NCBI RefSeq assembly: GCF_004006015.1
Contig: NZ_CP034766.1
Span: 806,001 to 870,000 of the forward strand
Direction: 5' to 3'
Length of the DNA stretch: 64,000 nt
Source of the DNA: Rhodococcus sp. X156
GTDB lineage: Bacteria; Actinomycetota; Actinomycetes; Mycobacteriales; Mycobacteriaceae
Made by a program: the position numbers and the translations under genes. This document shows, piece after piece, positions 43,610 through 53,500 of this stretch (positions are counted from its first letter, which is position 1; every line of letters starts with the position of its first letter). The notes below the pieces were generated by a model, which made no database searches, was not told the origin of the DNA, and saw nothing but the letters and a program-made list of their open reading frames with translations.

Positions 43610-44818
43610 ATGACCGAGCGCATCACCTACGCCCGCGCCACCCACGGAGAGGAGGAGATCCAGGCGGTCGTGGACGTGCTGCGCAGCGGCCACCAGGGGC
43701 TGCGCATCGGCAAGAACGTGCACGAGATGGAGACCCGCGTCGCCGAGCTCAGCGGCAAGGCGTACGGGGTGATGTGCAACTCCGGGTCCTCGGGGCTGTA
43801 CCTGGCCATCGAGCTGCTGGACCTGCCCGCCGGCAGCGAGGTCATCACCTCGCCGCTGACCTTCTCCACCGACGTGGCCCCCATCGTGCGGGCCGGGCTG
43901 GTCCCGGTGTTCGTCGACGTCGAGCCCAACACCTTCAACGTCGACGTGGCCAAGATCGAGGCGATGGTCAGCGACAAGACGCGGGCCATCCTCATCCCGA
44001 ACCTGGCCGGCAACTGCCCCGACTGGGACGCCATCCGCGCGGTCGCCGACCGGCACGGGCTCAAGGTCATCGAGGACACCTGCGACGCGCTGGGCCCACG
44101 CCTGCACGGCACCCCCACCGGGGCCCGCGCCGACATCAGCGTGACCAGCTTCTCGATGGCCCACATCATCACCTGCGCCGGCACCGGCGGCATGGTGATG
44201 GTGGACGACGTGGCGCTGCGCGACCGCGCGCTGCTGCTGCGCCGCTGGGGCCGGCGCTCCGAGCCCAACCTCTTCGGCAGCACCGGCAACGGCCGGGTGT
44301 TCCGCGAGGAGCTGGACGGGGTGGACTACGACAACGACTTCATCTTCGACGAGCTGTCCTGGAACTTCGAGCCCTCCGAGCTGGGTGCGGCCTACGGCGT
44401 GGTCCAGCTGGACAAGCTGCCGGCCAACTACCGGCGTCGTCAGCAGACCTTCGCGGCCTACACCGCGGCCTACGGCGCCCACCCGGAGCTGTTCACCACC
44501 CCGGTGCAGACACCGGGCCTGGACACCGCCTGGCTGTGCTATCCGGTGATGATCAACGCCGACGCGCCCTTCACCCGCAGCGACCTGCAGGAGGCCATCG
44601 AGGGCGACGGCATCGACACCCGCACGGTGTGGAGCGGCAACATCACCCGCCACCCGATGATGGCTGGCATCGACTTCCGCCAGCCGGAGGAGGGCCTGCC
44701 GGAGGCCGACGCGGTGTTCGCCCGCGGGATGACGCTGGGCATGAGCCACGGCCTCACCGACGCCGAGGTGGAGCGCATCGCCGAGAGCATCCACCGCTTC
44801 GCCGCGAAGTGGCAGTAG
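43610..44818 (+). CDS. DegT/DnrJ-family PLP enzyme with ColD/RfbH-type His active site
   Basis: A 402-residue fold-type I PLP enzyme. The segment SFSMAHIITCAGTGG places His185 where aminotransferases have the Schiff-base Lys, and EDTCDALG (155-162) matches the ColD/RfbH/E1 sugar 3-dehydratases. These remove a hydroxyl next to a keto group using PLP/PMP. No Cys cluster follows RRWGRR, so the iron-sulphur centre of E1 is absent, as in ColD. It sits inside an acyl-CoA catabolic operon with no sugar-nucleotide genes, so its substrate is an open question. The ATG has AAGGAG about 8 nt upstream. Confidence 0.85.
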   Translation: MTERITYARATHGEEEIQAVVDVLRSGHQGLRIGKNVHEMETRVAELSGKAYGVMCNSGSSGLYLAIELLDLPAGSEVITSPLTFSTDVAPIVRAGLVPVFVDVEPNTFNVDVAKIEAMVSDKTRAILIPNLAGNCPDWDAIRAVADRHGLKVIEDTCDALGPRLHGTPTGARADISVTSFSMAHIITCAGTGGMVMVDDVALRDRALLLRRWGRRSEPNLFGSTGNGRVFREELDGVDYDNDFIFDELSWNFEPSELGAAYGVVQLDKLPANYRRRQQTFAAYTAAYGAHPELFTTPVQTPGLDTAWLCYPVMINADAPFTRSDLQEAIEGDGIDTRTVWSGNITRHPMMAGIDFRQPEEGLPEADAVFARGMTLGMSHGLTDAEVERIAESIHRFAAKWQ

Positions 44819-44871
44819 CCGCGCGCCGGACGACCTGACCACTTCCCCCACCACTCGCAGGAGCCACCCCG

Positions 44872-46089
44872 ATGCACCTGGACCTGTCCGCCGAGTCGAA
44901 GCAGCTGCGCCGCGAGCTGCGCGACTACTTCGCCGCCACCATCAACGACGAGGACCGCCGCGCGCTGGTCCACCAGACCGAGGGCGGGCCGGTCTTCACC
45001 CGGATCCTGCGCCAGATGGGCCGGGACGGGTGGCTGGGGCTGGGCTTTCCCGCCGAGTACGGCGGCCGGGGGGAGGACCCGGAGGCCCTCTACGTCTTCT
45101 ACGACGAGGTGATCCGGGCCAACGCCCCGCTGTCACTCGTCACCCTGAACACGGTGGCGCCGGCGCTGATGAAGCACGGCACCCAGCAGCAGAAGGACTT
45201 CTTCCTGCCGCCCATCCTCACCGGCGAGCTGATCTTCGCCATCGGCTACACCGAGCCGGGCGCGGGCACCGACCTGGCGTCGCTGCAGACCAAGGCCACC
45301 GTCGACGGCGACGAGCTGGTGATCAACGGCAACAAGATCTTCACCAGCGCCGGCGTCTTCGCGGGCTGGATCTGGCTGGCGGTGCGCACCGACCCGGACG
45401 CCCCGCGCCACCAGGGCATCTCGGTGGTGCTGGTGCCCACCAGCGCCCCGGGCTTCTCGGTCACCGAGATCCACACCGTGGGCGGCATCAGCACCGCCGC
45501 CACCTACTACGACAACGTCCGGGTGCCGCTGACCAACGTGGTCGGCGAGCTCAACGCCGGCTGGCAGCTGATCACCCACCAGCTCAACCACGAGCGGGTG
45601 GCGCTGGCCGCCCGCGGCGGGGTGGCCAACGAGCTGTTCGCCGAGGTGCTGGCCTGGGCCAAGGAGACGCACCCGGACGGCCGGCGGCCCTACGACCAGC
45701 CCTGGGTGCGCGCCAAGCTGGCCGAGGTCTACACGCTGCTCAGCGCGGCTGACCTGATGAACCTGCGGCTGGTGGCCGACGTGGCCGCCGGAACCCTGGG
45801 CGGTGGGGACTCCGCGGCCGCCAAGATCTTCGGCACCGAGGCCGTGGTCAACGCCTACGGGATGCTGCAGGAGGTGCTGGGCGCCGAGGGGCTGCTCCGC
45901 GCCGAGAGCCACGGCGCCGCCATCCAGGGCCGGGTGGAGGCACTGGCCCGACGGGCGCAGAACAACACCTTCGGCGGTGGCACCAACGAGGTGATGCGCG
46001 AGATCGTGGCCGCCAAGTGCCTGGGCATGGCCCTGGCCGCCCGGCGCCGCGAGGACCCGAAGCAGCCCAGCACGAGTGGAAAGAGCTGA
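44872..46089 (+). CDS. Acyl-CoA dehydrogenase (FadE), subunit 1
   Basis: A 405-residue flavin acyl-CoA dehydrogenase. The FAD and substrate blocks GYTEPGAGTDLASLQT, NHERVALA and NTFGGGTNEVMREIVA are present. It lies one base before a second FadE gene; paired FadEs of this kind in steroid degradation (ChsE1-ChsE2) form alpha2-beta2 heterotetramers with two FADs, and the same is expected here. GCAGGAG lies 8-9 nt before the ATG. The C-terminal tail is basic and Ser-rich. Confidence 0.9.
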   Translation: MHLDLSAESKQLRRELRDYFAATINDEDRRALVHQTEGGPVFTRILRQMGRDGWLGLGFPAEYGGRGEDPEALYVFYDEVIRANAPLSLVTLNTVAPALMKHGTQQQKDFFLPPILTGELIFAIGYTEPGAGTDLASLQTKATVDGDELVINGNKIFTSAGVFAGWIWLAVRTDPDAPRHQGISVVLVPTSAPGFSVTEIHTVGGISTAATYYDNVRVPLTNVVGELNAGWQLITHQLNHERVALAARGGVANELFAEVLAWAKETHPDGRRPYDQPWVRAKLAEVYTLLSAADLMNLRLVADVAAGTLGGGDSAAAKIFGTEAVVNAYGMLQEVLGAEGLLRAESHGAAIQGRVEALARRAQNNTFGGGTNEVMREIVAAKCLGMALAARRREDPKQPSTSGKS

Positions 46090-46090
46090 C

Positions 46091-47221
46091 ATGGAGTTCG
46101 AGCTTGACGACGACCTGGCCTCCGTGCGCGAGCTGGCCGGGCAGATCTTCACCGACCTCGGCGAGGTGGACCGGCTCCGCGCCGCCGAGCGCGACGGCAG
46201 CGGTTTCGACGAGAAGCTGTGGCGGGTGCTCAGCGAGGCCGGCCTGGTGGGCATCGCGGTGGGCGAGGTGCACGGCGGCGCCGGGCTGGGCACGCTGGGG
46301 ATGATCACCCTGCTGGAGCAGCAGGGCCGCCGGGTGGCGCCCGTGCCGCTGTGGGCGGTGCTGAGCATGGCCGTGCTGCCGCTGGCCGAGCACGGCTCAC
46401 CCGAGCAGCAGCAGCGCTGGCTGCCCTCGCTGCTGGACGGCTCCACCCTGGTCACCGGCGCCTTCGACGTGCCGGCCGGGGTGGCGGCGGTGCTGCGGGC
46501 CGAGCTGGCGGGGCAGGGCTGGACCCTGCACGGGGAGGTGCCGGTGGTCCCCGCCGCGCAGCGCGCCGCCGCGGTGCTCGCTCCGGTGCTGCTGCCCTCC
46601 GGCGAGGTGATGGTGGTGGTGGTGCCCACCGACCGCGCCGGCGTCACGGTCACCCCGGTGCACGTCACCAACCACGAGAGCGCGGCGGCGCTGAGCCTGT
46701 CCGGGGTGGCGGTGGGCCAGGAGGATGTGCTGCCCGGCGACGGCGCGGAGATCACCGCCTGGGTGCGCCGACGGGCCCAGCTGGCGCTCGCGGCGCTGCA
46801 GCTGGGCGTGTGCGAGGAGGCGCTGGCGATGACCGCCAGGTACACCTCCGAGCGGGTGCAGTTCGGTCGGCCGCTGTCCACCAACCAGGCCGTGGCGGTG
46901 CGCGCGGCGGACGCCTACCTGGACACCGAGAGCATCCGGCTGACCACCCAGAAGGCGGCCTGGCTGATGGATGCCGGGCAGGAGGACGAGGCGCGGGCGG
47001 CCACCCTGGTGGCCAAGTGGTGGGCGGCCAAGGGTGGGCTCCGCGCGGTGCACGCCACCCAGCACCTGCACGGCGGCATGGGCGCGGACATCGACTACCC
47101 GATCCACCGCTACTTCCTGTGGGGCCGCCAGATCGCCTTCACCCTGGGCAGCGCGGCCGCGGTGGAGGCAGAGCTGGCCGAGGTGCTCGAGCACGGCGGC
47201 GCGATCGGCTCCCCAGCCTGA
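46091..47221 (+). CDS. Acyl-CoA dehydrogenase (FadE), subunit 2
   Basis: A 376-residue FadE partner. It has the short N-domain (MEFELDDDLASVRELAGQIF), RYTSERVQFGRPLSTNQAV, and the C-terminal HLHGGMGADIDYPIHRYFLW block of the FadE27/28-type subunit. The middle beta-domain is poorly conserved, and the usual TEP-G-GSD FAD loop is replaced by GAFDVPAGV, as in non-catalytic subunits of heteromeric steroid FadEs. It is the last gene of the operon and is followed by a long inverted repeat. Confidence 0.88.
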   Translation: MEFELDDDLASVRELAGQIFTDLGEVDRLRAAERDGSGFDEKLWRVLSEAGLVGIAVGEVHGGAGLGTLGMITLLEQQGRRVAPVPLWAVLSMAVLPLAEHGSPEQQQRWLPSLLDGSTLVTGAFDVPAGVAAVLRAELAGQGWTLHGEVPVVPAAQRAAAVLAPVLLPSGEVMVVVVPTDRAGVTVTPVHVTNHESAAALSLSGVAVGQEDVLPGDGAEITAWVRRRAQLALAALQLGVCEEALAMTARYTSERVQFGRPLSTNQAVAVRAADAYLDTESIRLTTQKAAWLMDAGQEDEARAATLVAKWWAAKGGLRAVHATQHLHGGMGADIDYPIHRYFLWGRQIAFTLGSAAAVEAELAEVLEHGGAIGSPA

Positions 47222-47254
47222 GCCCGGCGTCCCCCTTCGGGCCTTCAGCTTCGA

Positions 47255-47317
47255 GGCGTTCAGGGCCCGCAACGCCCTTTTCGGGGGCCGTTGCCGGCGA
47301 TGCGGGCCCTGAACGCC
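47255..47317. terminator. Long perfect inverted repeat, probable bidirectional terminator
   Basis: GGCGTTCAGGGCCCGCA (47255-47271) pairs perfectly with 47301-47317 around a 29-nt loop. It lies between the convergent FadE and nitroreductase genes. No T-tract; the stem would form on either strand. Confidence 0.7.
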
Positions 47318-47333
47318 GGGGGGAGCGGGGGAG

Positions 47334-47954
47334 TCAGGCCCAGGTGAGGGTGTCGGCCTGCTCCAGGCGGGGCAGCCGGTCGAACCAGGCGTTCTCCGCG
47401 GCGGGGTGGCCGATGTTCACCACCAGCTGCGAGCGCCAGCGGCCGTCGGCGAAGAACTCCGCGTCGATGCCGGCGTGGTCGAAGCCGGCCATCGGGCCTG
47501 CGGCCAGGCCGGCCGCGCGCACGGCCAGGATGAAGTAGCCGGCCTGCAGCGCGGCGTTGAACGTGCCCATGCCGGTGCGCATGGCCTCGTCCGCCTCGAA
47601 GGCGTCGCGCATCCCCGGGTTGATCGGGAAGACGGTGGGCAGGTGGTCGTGGAAGCGGCTGTCCACGGCGAGCACGGCGACCGCGGGGGCGGAGGCGGTC
47701 TTGGCCTGGTTGCCCTCGGCCATGTGCGGCAGCAGCCGCGCCTTGCCTTCGTCGGTGCGCACGTAGAGCACCCGCATCGGCTGGGTGTTGGCGGCGGTGG
47801 GCGCCCACTTGGCCAGGTCCCAGATGCCGGCGAGCTCGTCGTCGGTCACGGGGGTGTCGGTGAAGGCGTTGGCGGTGCGCGCCTCGGTGAACAGGATCTG
47901 ACGGCTGAGCTCGTCGATCGCGGTACCGGCGGTGGAGCTCGTCGTGGAGGTCAC
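47334..47954 (-). CDS. Nitroreductase-family protein, RutE/HadB-like
   Basis: A 206-residue FMN nitroreductase-fold enzyme of the malonic semialdehyde reductase type. It shows ELSRQILFTEARTANAF, KWAPTAANTQP for FMN binding, and FDHAGIDAEFFADG near the C-terminus. Relatives reduce malonic semialdehyde to 3-hydroxypropionate or reduce nitro compounds. The GTG start at 47954 is divergent from an HxlR regulator 78 bp away, the standard layout for an HxlR-controlled reductase responding to quinones or aldehydes. Confidence 0.87.
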   Translation of the reverse strand: MTSTTSSTAGTAIDELSRQILFTEARTANAFTDTPVTDDELAGIWDLAKWAPTAANTQPMRVLYVRTDEGKARLLPHMAEGNQAKTASAPAVAVLAVDSRFHDHLPTVFPINPGMRDAFEADEAMRTGMGTFNAALQAGYFILAVRAAGLAAGPMAGFDHAGIDAEFFADGRWRSQLVVNIGHPAAENAWFDRLPRLEQADTLTWA

Positions 47955-48020
47955 GTGGGTGCTACCTACTTCCTATTGGCTTCGAAAAAACAAGCAACAA
48001 GAGAGACGCTAGCACCTGCC

Positions 48021-48026
48021 TATGAT
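48021..48026 (+). promoter_or_regulatory. -10 element of hxlR-type gene
   Basis: TATGAT lies 6 nt before the GTG at 48033, a near-consensus -10 with leaderless spacing in the divergent nitroreductase-HxlR region. Confidence 0.6.
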
Positions 48027-48032
48027 GGTGTG

Positions 48033-48392
48033 GTGAGTCCAGCCGAGAGTGCCCCCCTGCACGAGCCGCGCGTCTGTGACGCCGCGCTCGCGCGGGCGTT
48101 CGGGTTTCTGGGCAAGCGCTGGAACGGCGTCATCCTCGCCACCCTGCTGGCCGGGCCGGCCGGCTTCGCCGTGCTGCGCCGCGGGGTCGGGGGCATCAGC
48201 GACTCGGTGCTCTCCGAGCGGCTCAGCGAGCTGAGCAAGGCGGGGCTAGTGCAGCGCACCGTCGCGGAGGGCCCGCCGGTGGCGGTGGAGTACAGCCTCA
48301 CCCCCGCCGGTCAGGCGCTGCTGCCGGCGCTGAGCGAGCTCACCGCCTGGGCCAGGGACAACCTGCCCGAGGGTGGCTGCCCCAACAGCTGA
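48033..48392 (+). CDS. HxlR-family regulator
   Basis: A 119-residue winged-helix protein. CDAALARAFGFLGKRW, FAVLRRGVGGISDSVLSERLSEL and the wing VAVEYSLTPAGQALLP are HxlR-type. Cys16 near the N-terminus occupies the position used for redox or electrophile sensing in QorR/YodB-type members. It is divergent from the nitroreductase and probably represses it. Confidence 0.87.
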   Translation: MSPAESAPLHEPRVCDAALARAFGFLGKRWNGVILATLLAGPAGFAVLRRGVGGISDSVLSERLSELSKAGLVQRTVAEGPPVAVEYSLTPAGQALLPALSELTAWARDNLPEGGCPNS

Positions 48393-48420
48393 CCACGCTG
48401 CGGCTCAGCCCTGCTGCAGC

Positions 48421-49731
48421 TCAGCCCTGCGGAGCGCAGGTGCTCGGCGCCGGGCCGGTGCTGCCGGTGGCCGCAGCCACGAAGCGCTCGTAGAGCCAGC
48501 GCTGGGCGTCGGGCGCACCGAGCACGAACGGCAGCGCGTGGCCGATGCCGACCCCGGGGAACACCGCCGGCAGGGTGATCTCCTGCAGCTGCACCCTGGT
48601 GCCCGGCTGGGCGCACCAGTCCGCGGCGAGCTGGCGAACCTGCCCGATGGGGACCACGTCGTCGTTGGTGCCGCTCCAGAGGTAGACCGGGGCGTCCGGG
48701 GTGTGCCGACCCACCCGCAGGTCGGCCAGCGCCGAGGCGAAGGGCTCGGTGAACAGGAAGGAGGTGAACGGCTGACCGTCGACGGTGTACTGGCCGGACT
48801 GCTGGAAGCCGAACCGCAGGATGGTCTCGCCCAGGCACTGCGTGCGCACGGCCTGGACGAAGTCCTTCCCGCGCTGGTTCAGCCGAGCGTCGAAGGCGGC
48901 CGCCAGCTGGGGGTCGTTGGCGGCGAGGCTGTTGATCGCGTAGCCCAGCGCCCCGGAGAGGATGGTGCCGTCGCTGCCCATCGCCACCGGGACCACGTCG
49001 GCCGGGGGAGCCCCCACCGCGCTGCCCACCAGGTTCACCTGCGGGGCGTAGGTGGAGTGCAGCTCGGCTGCAGCCCCCGCCGCCTGCCCGCCCTGGGAGT
49101 AGCCGTAGATGCCGACCGGGCCGTCGGCGGGGACGTCGAGGCCAGGCACCTCGCGGCCCAGGTTCTGCGCAGCGGTGGCGGCGTCGAGCACGGCGTGCGC
49201 CTCCTCCACCGGGTTGAGGTAGCTGTGCACCCGGTCGGGGGTGCCCAGGCCGAGATAGTCGGTGACCACCACGTTGGCGCCCGCGGCCAGCAGCGAGGGC
49301 AGGGTGATCGCCTCGTACTCCAAGCCCTGGCCGAGCAGCACCGACGGCGCGCACTGGTCGCCCTGACCGATGGTGCCCACCGCGTAGCTGATCAGCGGGC
49401 GGTCGCCGCCGCCACGCCACGGGGCGGTGGCCTGCAGCACCGTTCCGGTGACAGCCACGGCCTCGCCGTTCGCGTCGGTGCTCTTGTACATGATCGTGGT
49501 GGCGGGCACGCCCAGGTAGGCCACCGTGGCGGGCCGGTGGCGGACGAGGTCGCCGTTGGTCGCGGGCAGCTCCGCGGGTGGCGTGTAGAACGCAGCGCCG
49601 CCCAGGGCAGCGTCTCCGGGAGCGGCGGCGCCGGGAGCAGCGGCGCCGGCGGGCGCGGTGGCCAGCACCGTCAGCCCCACTGCGGCCAGGGCGATGACGG
49701 GGATGGTCCGCAACCGGTGCCGAGCGAGCAT
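48421..49731 (-). CDS. Secreted lipase (LIP family)
   Basis: A 436-residue alpha/beta hydrolase. A signal peptide (about residues 1-30, ending PAGAAA) targets it outside the cell. The nucleophile elbow is GYSQGG with Ser212; the catalytic Asp is probably in LWSGTNDDVVP and the His in GIGHALPF. Two Cys near the C-terminus may form a disulphide. The family includes secretory lipases and mycobacterial-type esterases acting on host or environmental lipids. A strong AAGGAGAGG site precedes the ATG. Confidence 0.88.
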   Translation of the reverse strand: MLARHRLRTIPVIALAAVGLTVLATAPAGAAAPGAAAPGDAALGGAAFYTPPAELPATNGDLVRHRPATVAYLGVPATTIMYKSTDANGEAVAVTGTVLQATAPWRGGGDRPLISYAVGTIGQGDQCAPSVLLGQGLEYEAITLPSLLAAGANVVVTDYLGLGTPDRVHSYLNPVEEAHAVLDAATAAQNLGREVPGLDVPADGPVGIYGYSQGGQAAGAAAELHSTYAPQVNLVGSAVGAPPADVVPVAMGSDGTILSGALGYAINSLAANDPQLAAAFDARLNQRGKDFVQAVRTQCLGETILRFGFQQSGQYTVDGQPFTSFLFTEPFASALADLRVGRHTPDAPVYLWSGTNDDVVPIGQVRQLAADWCAQPGTRVQLQEITLPAVFPGVGIGHALPFVLGAPDAQRWLYERFVAAATGSTGPAPSTCAPQG

Positions 49732-49944
49732 GGGTCCTCACCTCTCCTTGCGGGACAGGTGCGCGACGACTGCCGCGGCAGCGGGCTGCCCGGGCTCACC
49801 GTGACACAGCAAGTGGCCTGAGTCACGCACCACGGCGCCGCCGCGCTCGGTGGCCGGTGACCTGCCCTTGTCCTGCTCACCTCGACGTGGCTGGATGGAC
49901 GGTGGCGGGGCCAGCGAGGCCCTTGGCGGTGGCCGGAGGTGCGC

Positions 49945-50436
49945 ATGAGCCTGGTGAGTGGACCGATCTTCCAGATCTGCTGGGTGGTGGAGGACCTCGA
50001 GGCCGCCGAGCAGTGGTTCACGGACACGCTCGGGGTGCCGCACTGGATGCGGGTGCCCAACGTGGTGTTCGGGCCCGAGCACGCCACGTACCGCGGGGAG
50101 CCCGCCGACTTCGTCATCGACGTGGCGCTGGGCTACTTCGGGGAGCAGCAGGTGGAGCTCATCCGGCCGGTGTCCGGGCCCAGCCTCTACACCGAGCACC
50201 TGCAGACCAGCGGCCCCGGGCTGCACCACGTGGCCTGGGTGCCCGAGGACTTCGACGCGGCGCTGGAGCAGGCCCGTGCCCAGGGGCTGACGGTCACCCA
50301 GTCGGGCACCTTCCCCGGTACCGGCATGGAGTTCGCCTACCTCGACGGCACCGCGGGCGGCGCCCCGCACGTCGAGCTGCTGCGCCTGTCCCCGGACATG
50401 GTGGCGCTGTTCGACTCCGTGCGGCACCCGGGCTGA
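49945..50436 (+). CDS. VOC-family (glyoxalase-like) protein
   Basis: A 163-residue protein with paired beta-alpha-beta modules of the vicinal oxygen chelate fold: FQICWVVEDLEAAEQWFTDTLG, then GPGLHHVAWVPEDFDAA and PHVELLRL. The usual first metal-binding His is Gln (FQIC), while later His and Glu positions are present. It could be an isomerase, epimerase or dioxygenase-like enzyme; the substrate is unknown. The ATG at 49945 has GGAGG 5 nt upstream. Confidence 0.8.
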   Translation: MSLVSGPIFQICWVVEDLEAAEQWFTDTLGVPHWMRVPNVVFGPEHATYRGEPADFVIDVALGYFGEQQVELIRPVSGPSLYTEHLQTSGPGLHHVAWVPEDFDAALEQARAQGLTVTQSGTFPGTGMEFAYLDGTAGGAPHVELLRLSPDMVALFDSVRHPG

Positions 50437-50548
50437 GGCGGCACGCGGCTGAGCAGTCGGCGTGGTCCGATGTGTCCGATTTATCAGTACTGCCCGTGAG
50501 CAGGGCAGCATCCACCGGTAAGATGTGGATAAACCTCCCGCCCGTGCT

Positions 50549-50569
50549 GCCGGACCGTGTGCGTCCGGC
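50549..50569 (+). promoter_or_regulatory. Hairpin enclosing the annotated mrpA start
   Basis: GCCGGAC pairs with GTCCGGC around a 7-nt loop that contains the GTG (50557-50559). It could hide that start or control entry to a start further downstream. Confidence 0.4.
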
Positions 50570-53500
50570 TGTGTGACCCACTGACGGAGCTCCCCCTGCT
50601 CTTACTGCTGATCATCCATGCCGCCGCGGCGCTGCTCGCGCCTGCGCTCGTGCGCTGGATGGGTCGCAGGGCGTTCCTGGTCCTGGCCGCTGTTCCCGCC
50701 GCCGGCCTGGTGTGGTCGGTGCGCACCATGGGCACCGTCCAGGAGATCTACCACCAGTGGATACCTGGCCTGGACCTCAACTTCGTCCTCCGGCTGGACC
50801 CGCTCGCCTCGATCCTCTGCGTGCTGGTCACCGGGGTCGGTGCGCTGGTGCTGCTGTACTGCTCCCGCTACTTCGACGACGACGAGCCGCGCCTCGGGCT
50901 GTTCGCCGGTCTGATGGTGGCCTTCGCCGGGGCCATGTACGGCCTGGTCCTGAGCGACAACATGCTCCTGCTCTACATGTTCTGGGAGCTCACCACCGTC
51001 CTGTCCTTCCTGCTGGTGGGTCACTACGCCAGCAAGGCCCGCAGCCGTCGGGCCGCCACGCAGGCGCTGCTGGTCACCACCGGTGGTGGCCTGGCGATGC
51101 TGGTGGGCATCGTGATCCTGGGCCGGCTCACCGGCAGCTACCTGCTCTCCGACGTGGTGGCCGCCGGCCCCGGGCTGATCACCTCGCACAGCTGGCTCAC
51201 CGGTGTGGGCATCGTGCTGGTGCTCGTCGGTGCGCTGAGCAAGTCGGCCATCGTCCCCCTGCACTTCTGGCTGCCCGGCGCGATGGCCGCTCCCACCCCG
51301 GTGAGCGCCTACCTGCACGCCGCGGCCATGGTGAAGGCCGGCATCTACCTGGTGGCGCGGCTGGCACCGGGCTTCGCCGACGCCGCCGCGTGGCGGCCCC
51401 TGGTGATCACCCTCGGCCTGGCCGCCATGCTCATCGCCGGGTGGCGGTCGCTGCGGGAGAACGACCTCAAGCTGGTGCTGGCCTTCGGCACCGTCAGCCA
51501 GCTCGGCTTCCTCACCGTGCTGGTGGGTGCGGGCACCCGGGACATGGCGCTGGCGGGGATGGCCATGCTGGTGGCCCACGCCCTGTTCAAGGCCACCCTG
51601 TTCCTCGTCGTCGGCATCATCGACCACTCCACCGGCACCCGGGACCTGCGCAAGCTCAGCGGGCTGGGCCGAAAGCAGCCGCTGCTGGCGGTGGTCGCCA
51701 TCGCTGCGGCCGCGAGCATGGCCGGCGTCCCGCCCTTCATCGGCTTCGTGGGCAAGGAGGCGGCCTTCGACGCGCTGCTGCACTCTGGCCTGCCGGCCAC
51801 CTGGGGCCTGAGCGCCGGGACGGCCTCCACCCTCACCCTGGTGGGCCTGGTCGCCGGCTCGGCGCTGACGGTGGCCTACAGCCTGCGCTTCGTCTGGGGT
51901 GCGTTCGGCGCCAAGGGTGAGGCGGAGCCCAGCGCCAAGGTGCGCAAGCTGCACGCCCCCAGCCCGCTGTTCCTGGTGGCACCCGCCGTGCTCACCGTGG
52001 CCGGTCTGCTGGACGGGCTGTTCGCGCCCCTCATCAGCGACATCTTCGCCGACTACGCCGACACCCTGCCCGGCTCCCAGTCCTACCACCTGGCCCTGTG
52101 GCACGGCCTCGGCCCGGCGCTGGCGCTCACCGGGGTGGCCTTCCTCGGGGGTGGTCTGCTGTTCGTGGCGCGGGAGCAGGTGGTGCGCCTGCAGTGGGCC
52201 AGCCCGCCGCTGGGCAACGCCGACCGGATCTACGACGGCGTGCTGCGCCAGGCCGACGTGCTGTCCCAGAAGCTCACCGGCACCACGCAGCGCGGCTCGC
52301 TGCCGCTGAACCTCACCACCATCCTGCTGGTGCTGCTGGTGCTGCCCTCGGTGTTCCTGGCCATCGGCACCGACACCGGTCTCCGGCTGAAGCTGTGGGA
52401 CGCGCCGCTGCAGGTGGTGATCGGGCTGCTGGCGGTGGTGGCCGCGCTGGCGGCCACCCAGGTGCGCAACCGCCTCGCCGGGGTGCTGCTGGTCGGCGTC
52501 ACCGGCTACGCCAGCGGCGTCATCTTTGCCCTGCACGGTGCCCCGGACCTCGCCCTCACCCAGTTCCTGGTGGAGACGCTGCTGCTGGTGACCTTCGTGC
52601 TCGTGCTGCGCAAGCTGCCGCCGGAGATGCTGGACAGCAACTCCATCGGCCGCCGGGGCCCGCGTGCCGCGCTGTCGATCGCGGTGGGCACCCTGCTCAC
52701 CGTGCTGGGGGCGTACGCGCTCAACGCCCGCAGCACGCTGCCGATCGCGCTGCAGCTGCCCGACCTGTCGTACCTGGAGGCGGGCGGGCGCAACGTGGTC
52801 AACGTGCTGCTGGTGGACATCCGCGCCTGGGACACCATCGGCGAGATCTCGGTGCTGCTGGTGGCGGCCACCGGCGTGGCCAGCCTGGTGTTCGGCCACC
52901 GCCGAGTGGGCACCGCGCCGCGGGTGTCGGACGTCGACGACGGCGGCGGCGGCTCGCTGCCGCCCCCGGAGAACCAGCCCACCGCGAGCTCCGCGCAGGA
53001 GCCCGGCTTCCCGGAGAGCTCACCGCGGTCGCAGGAGGGCACCACCTGGCTGCGCGGCGGCGACGTGATCGACCCGCGCTACCGCTCGCTGATGCTGGAG
53101 ATCACCGCCCGGCTGGTGTTCCCCACGATCATGGTGCTGTCGGTGTACTTCCTCTTCGCCGGCCACAACGCCCCCGGTGGCGGCTTTGCCGGTGGCCTGG
53201 TCGCGGGGCTGGCGCTGGCCGTGCGCTACCTCGCCGGCGGTCGCTACGAGCTGGGCGAGACGCTGCCGGTGGACGCCGGGCTCATCCTCGGCCTGGGTCT
53301 GCTGATCTCCGGCATCACCGCCGGAGCCTCGGTGCTCCTGGGCGCCCCGGTGCTGTCCTCGGCCATCATCGAGGTGACGCTGCCGGTGCTGGGCCACGTC
53401 AAGCTGGTCACCGCGCTGTTCTTCGACATCGGCGTCTACCTCATCGTCATCGGGCTGGTGCTGGACGTGCTCCGCAGCCTCGGCGCCGGCCTGGACCTGC

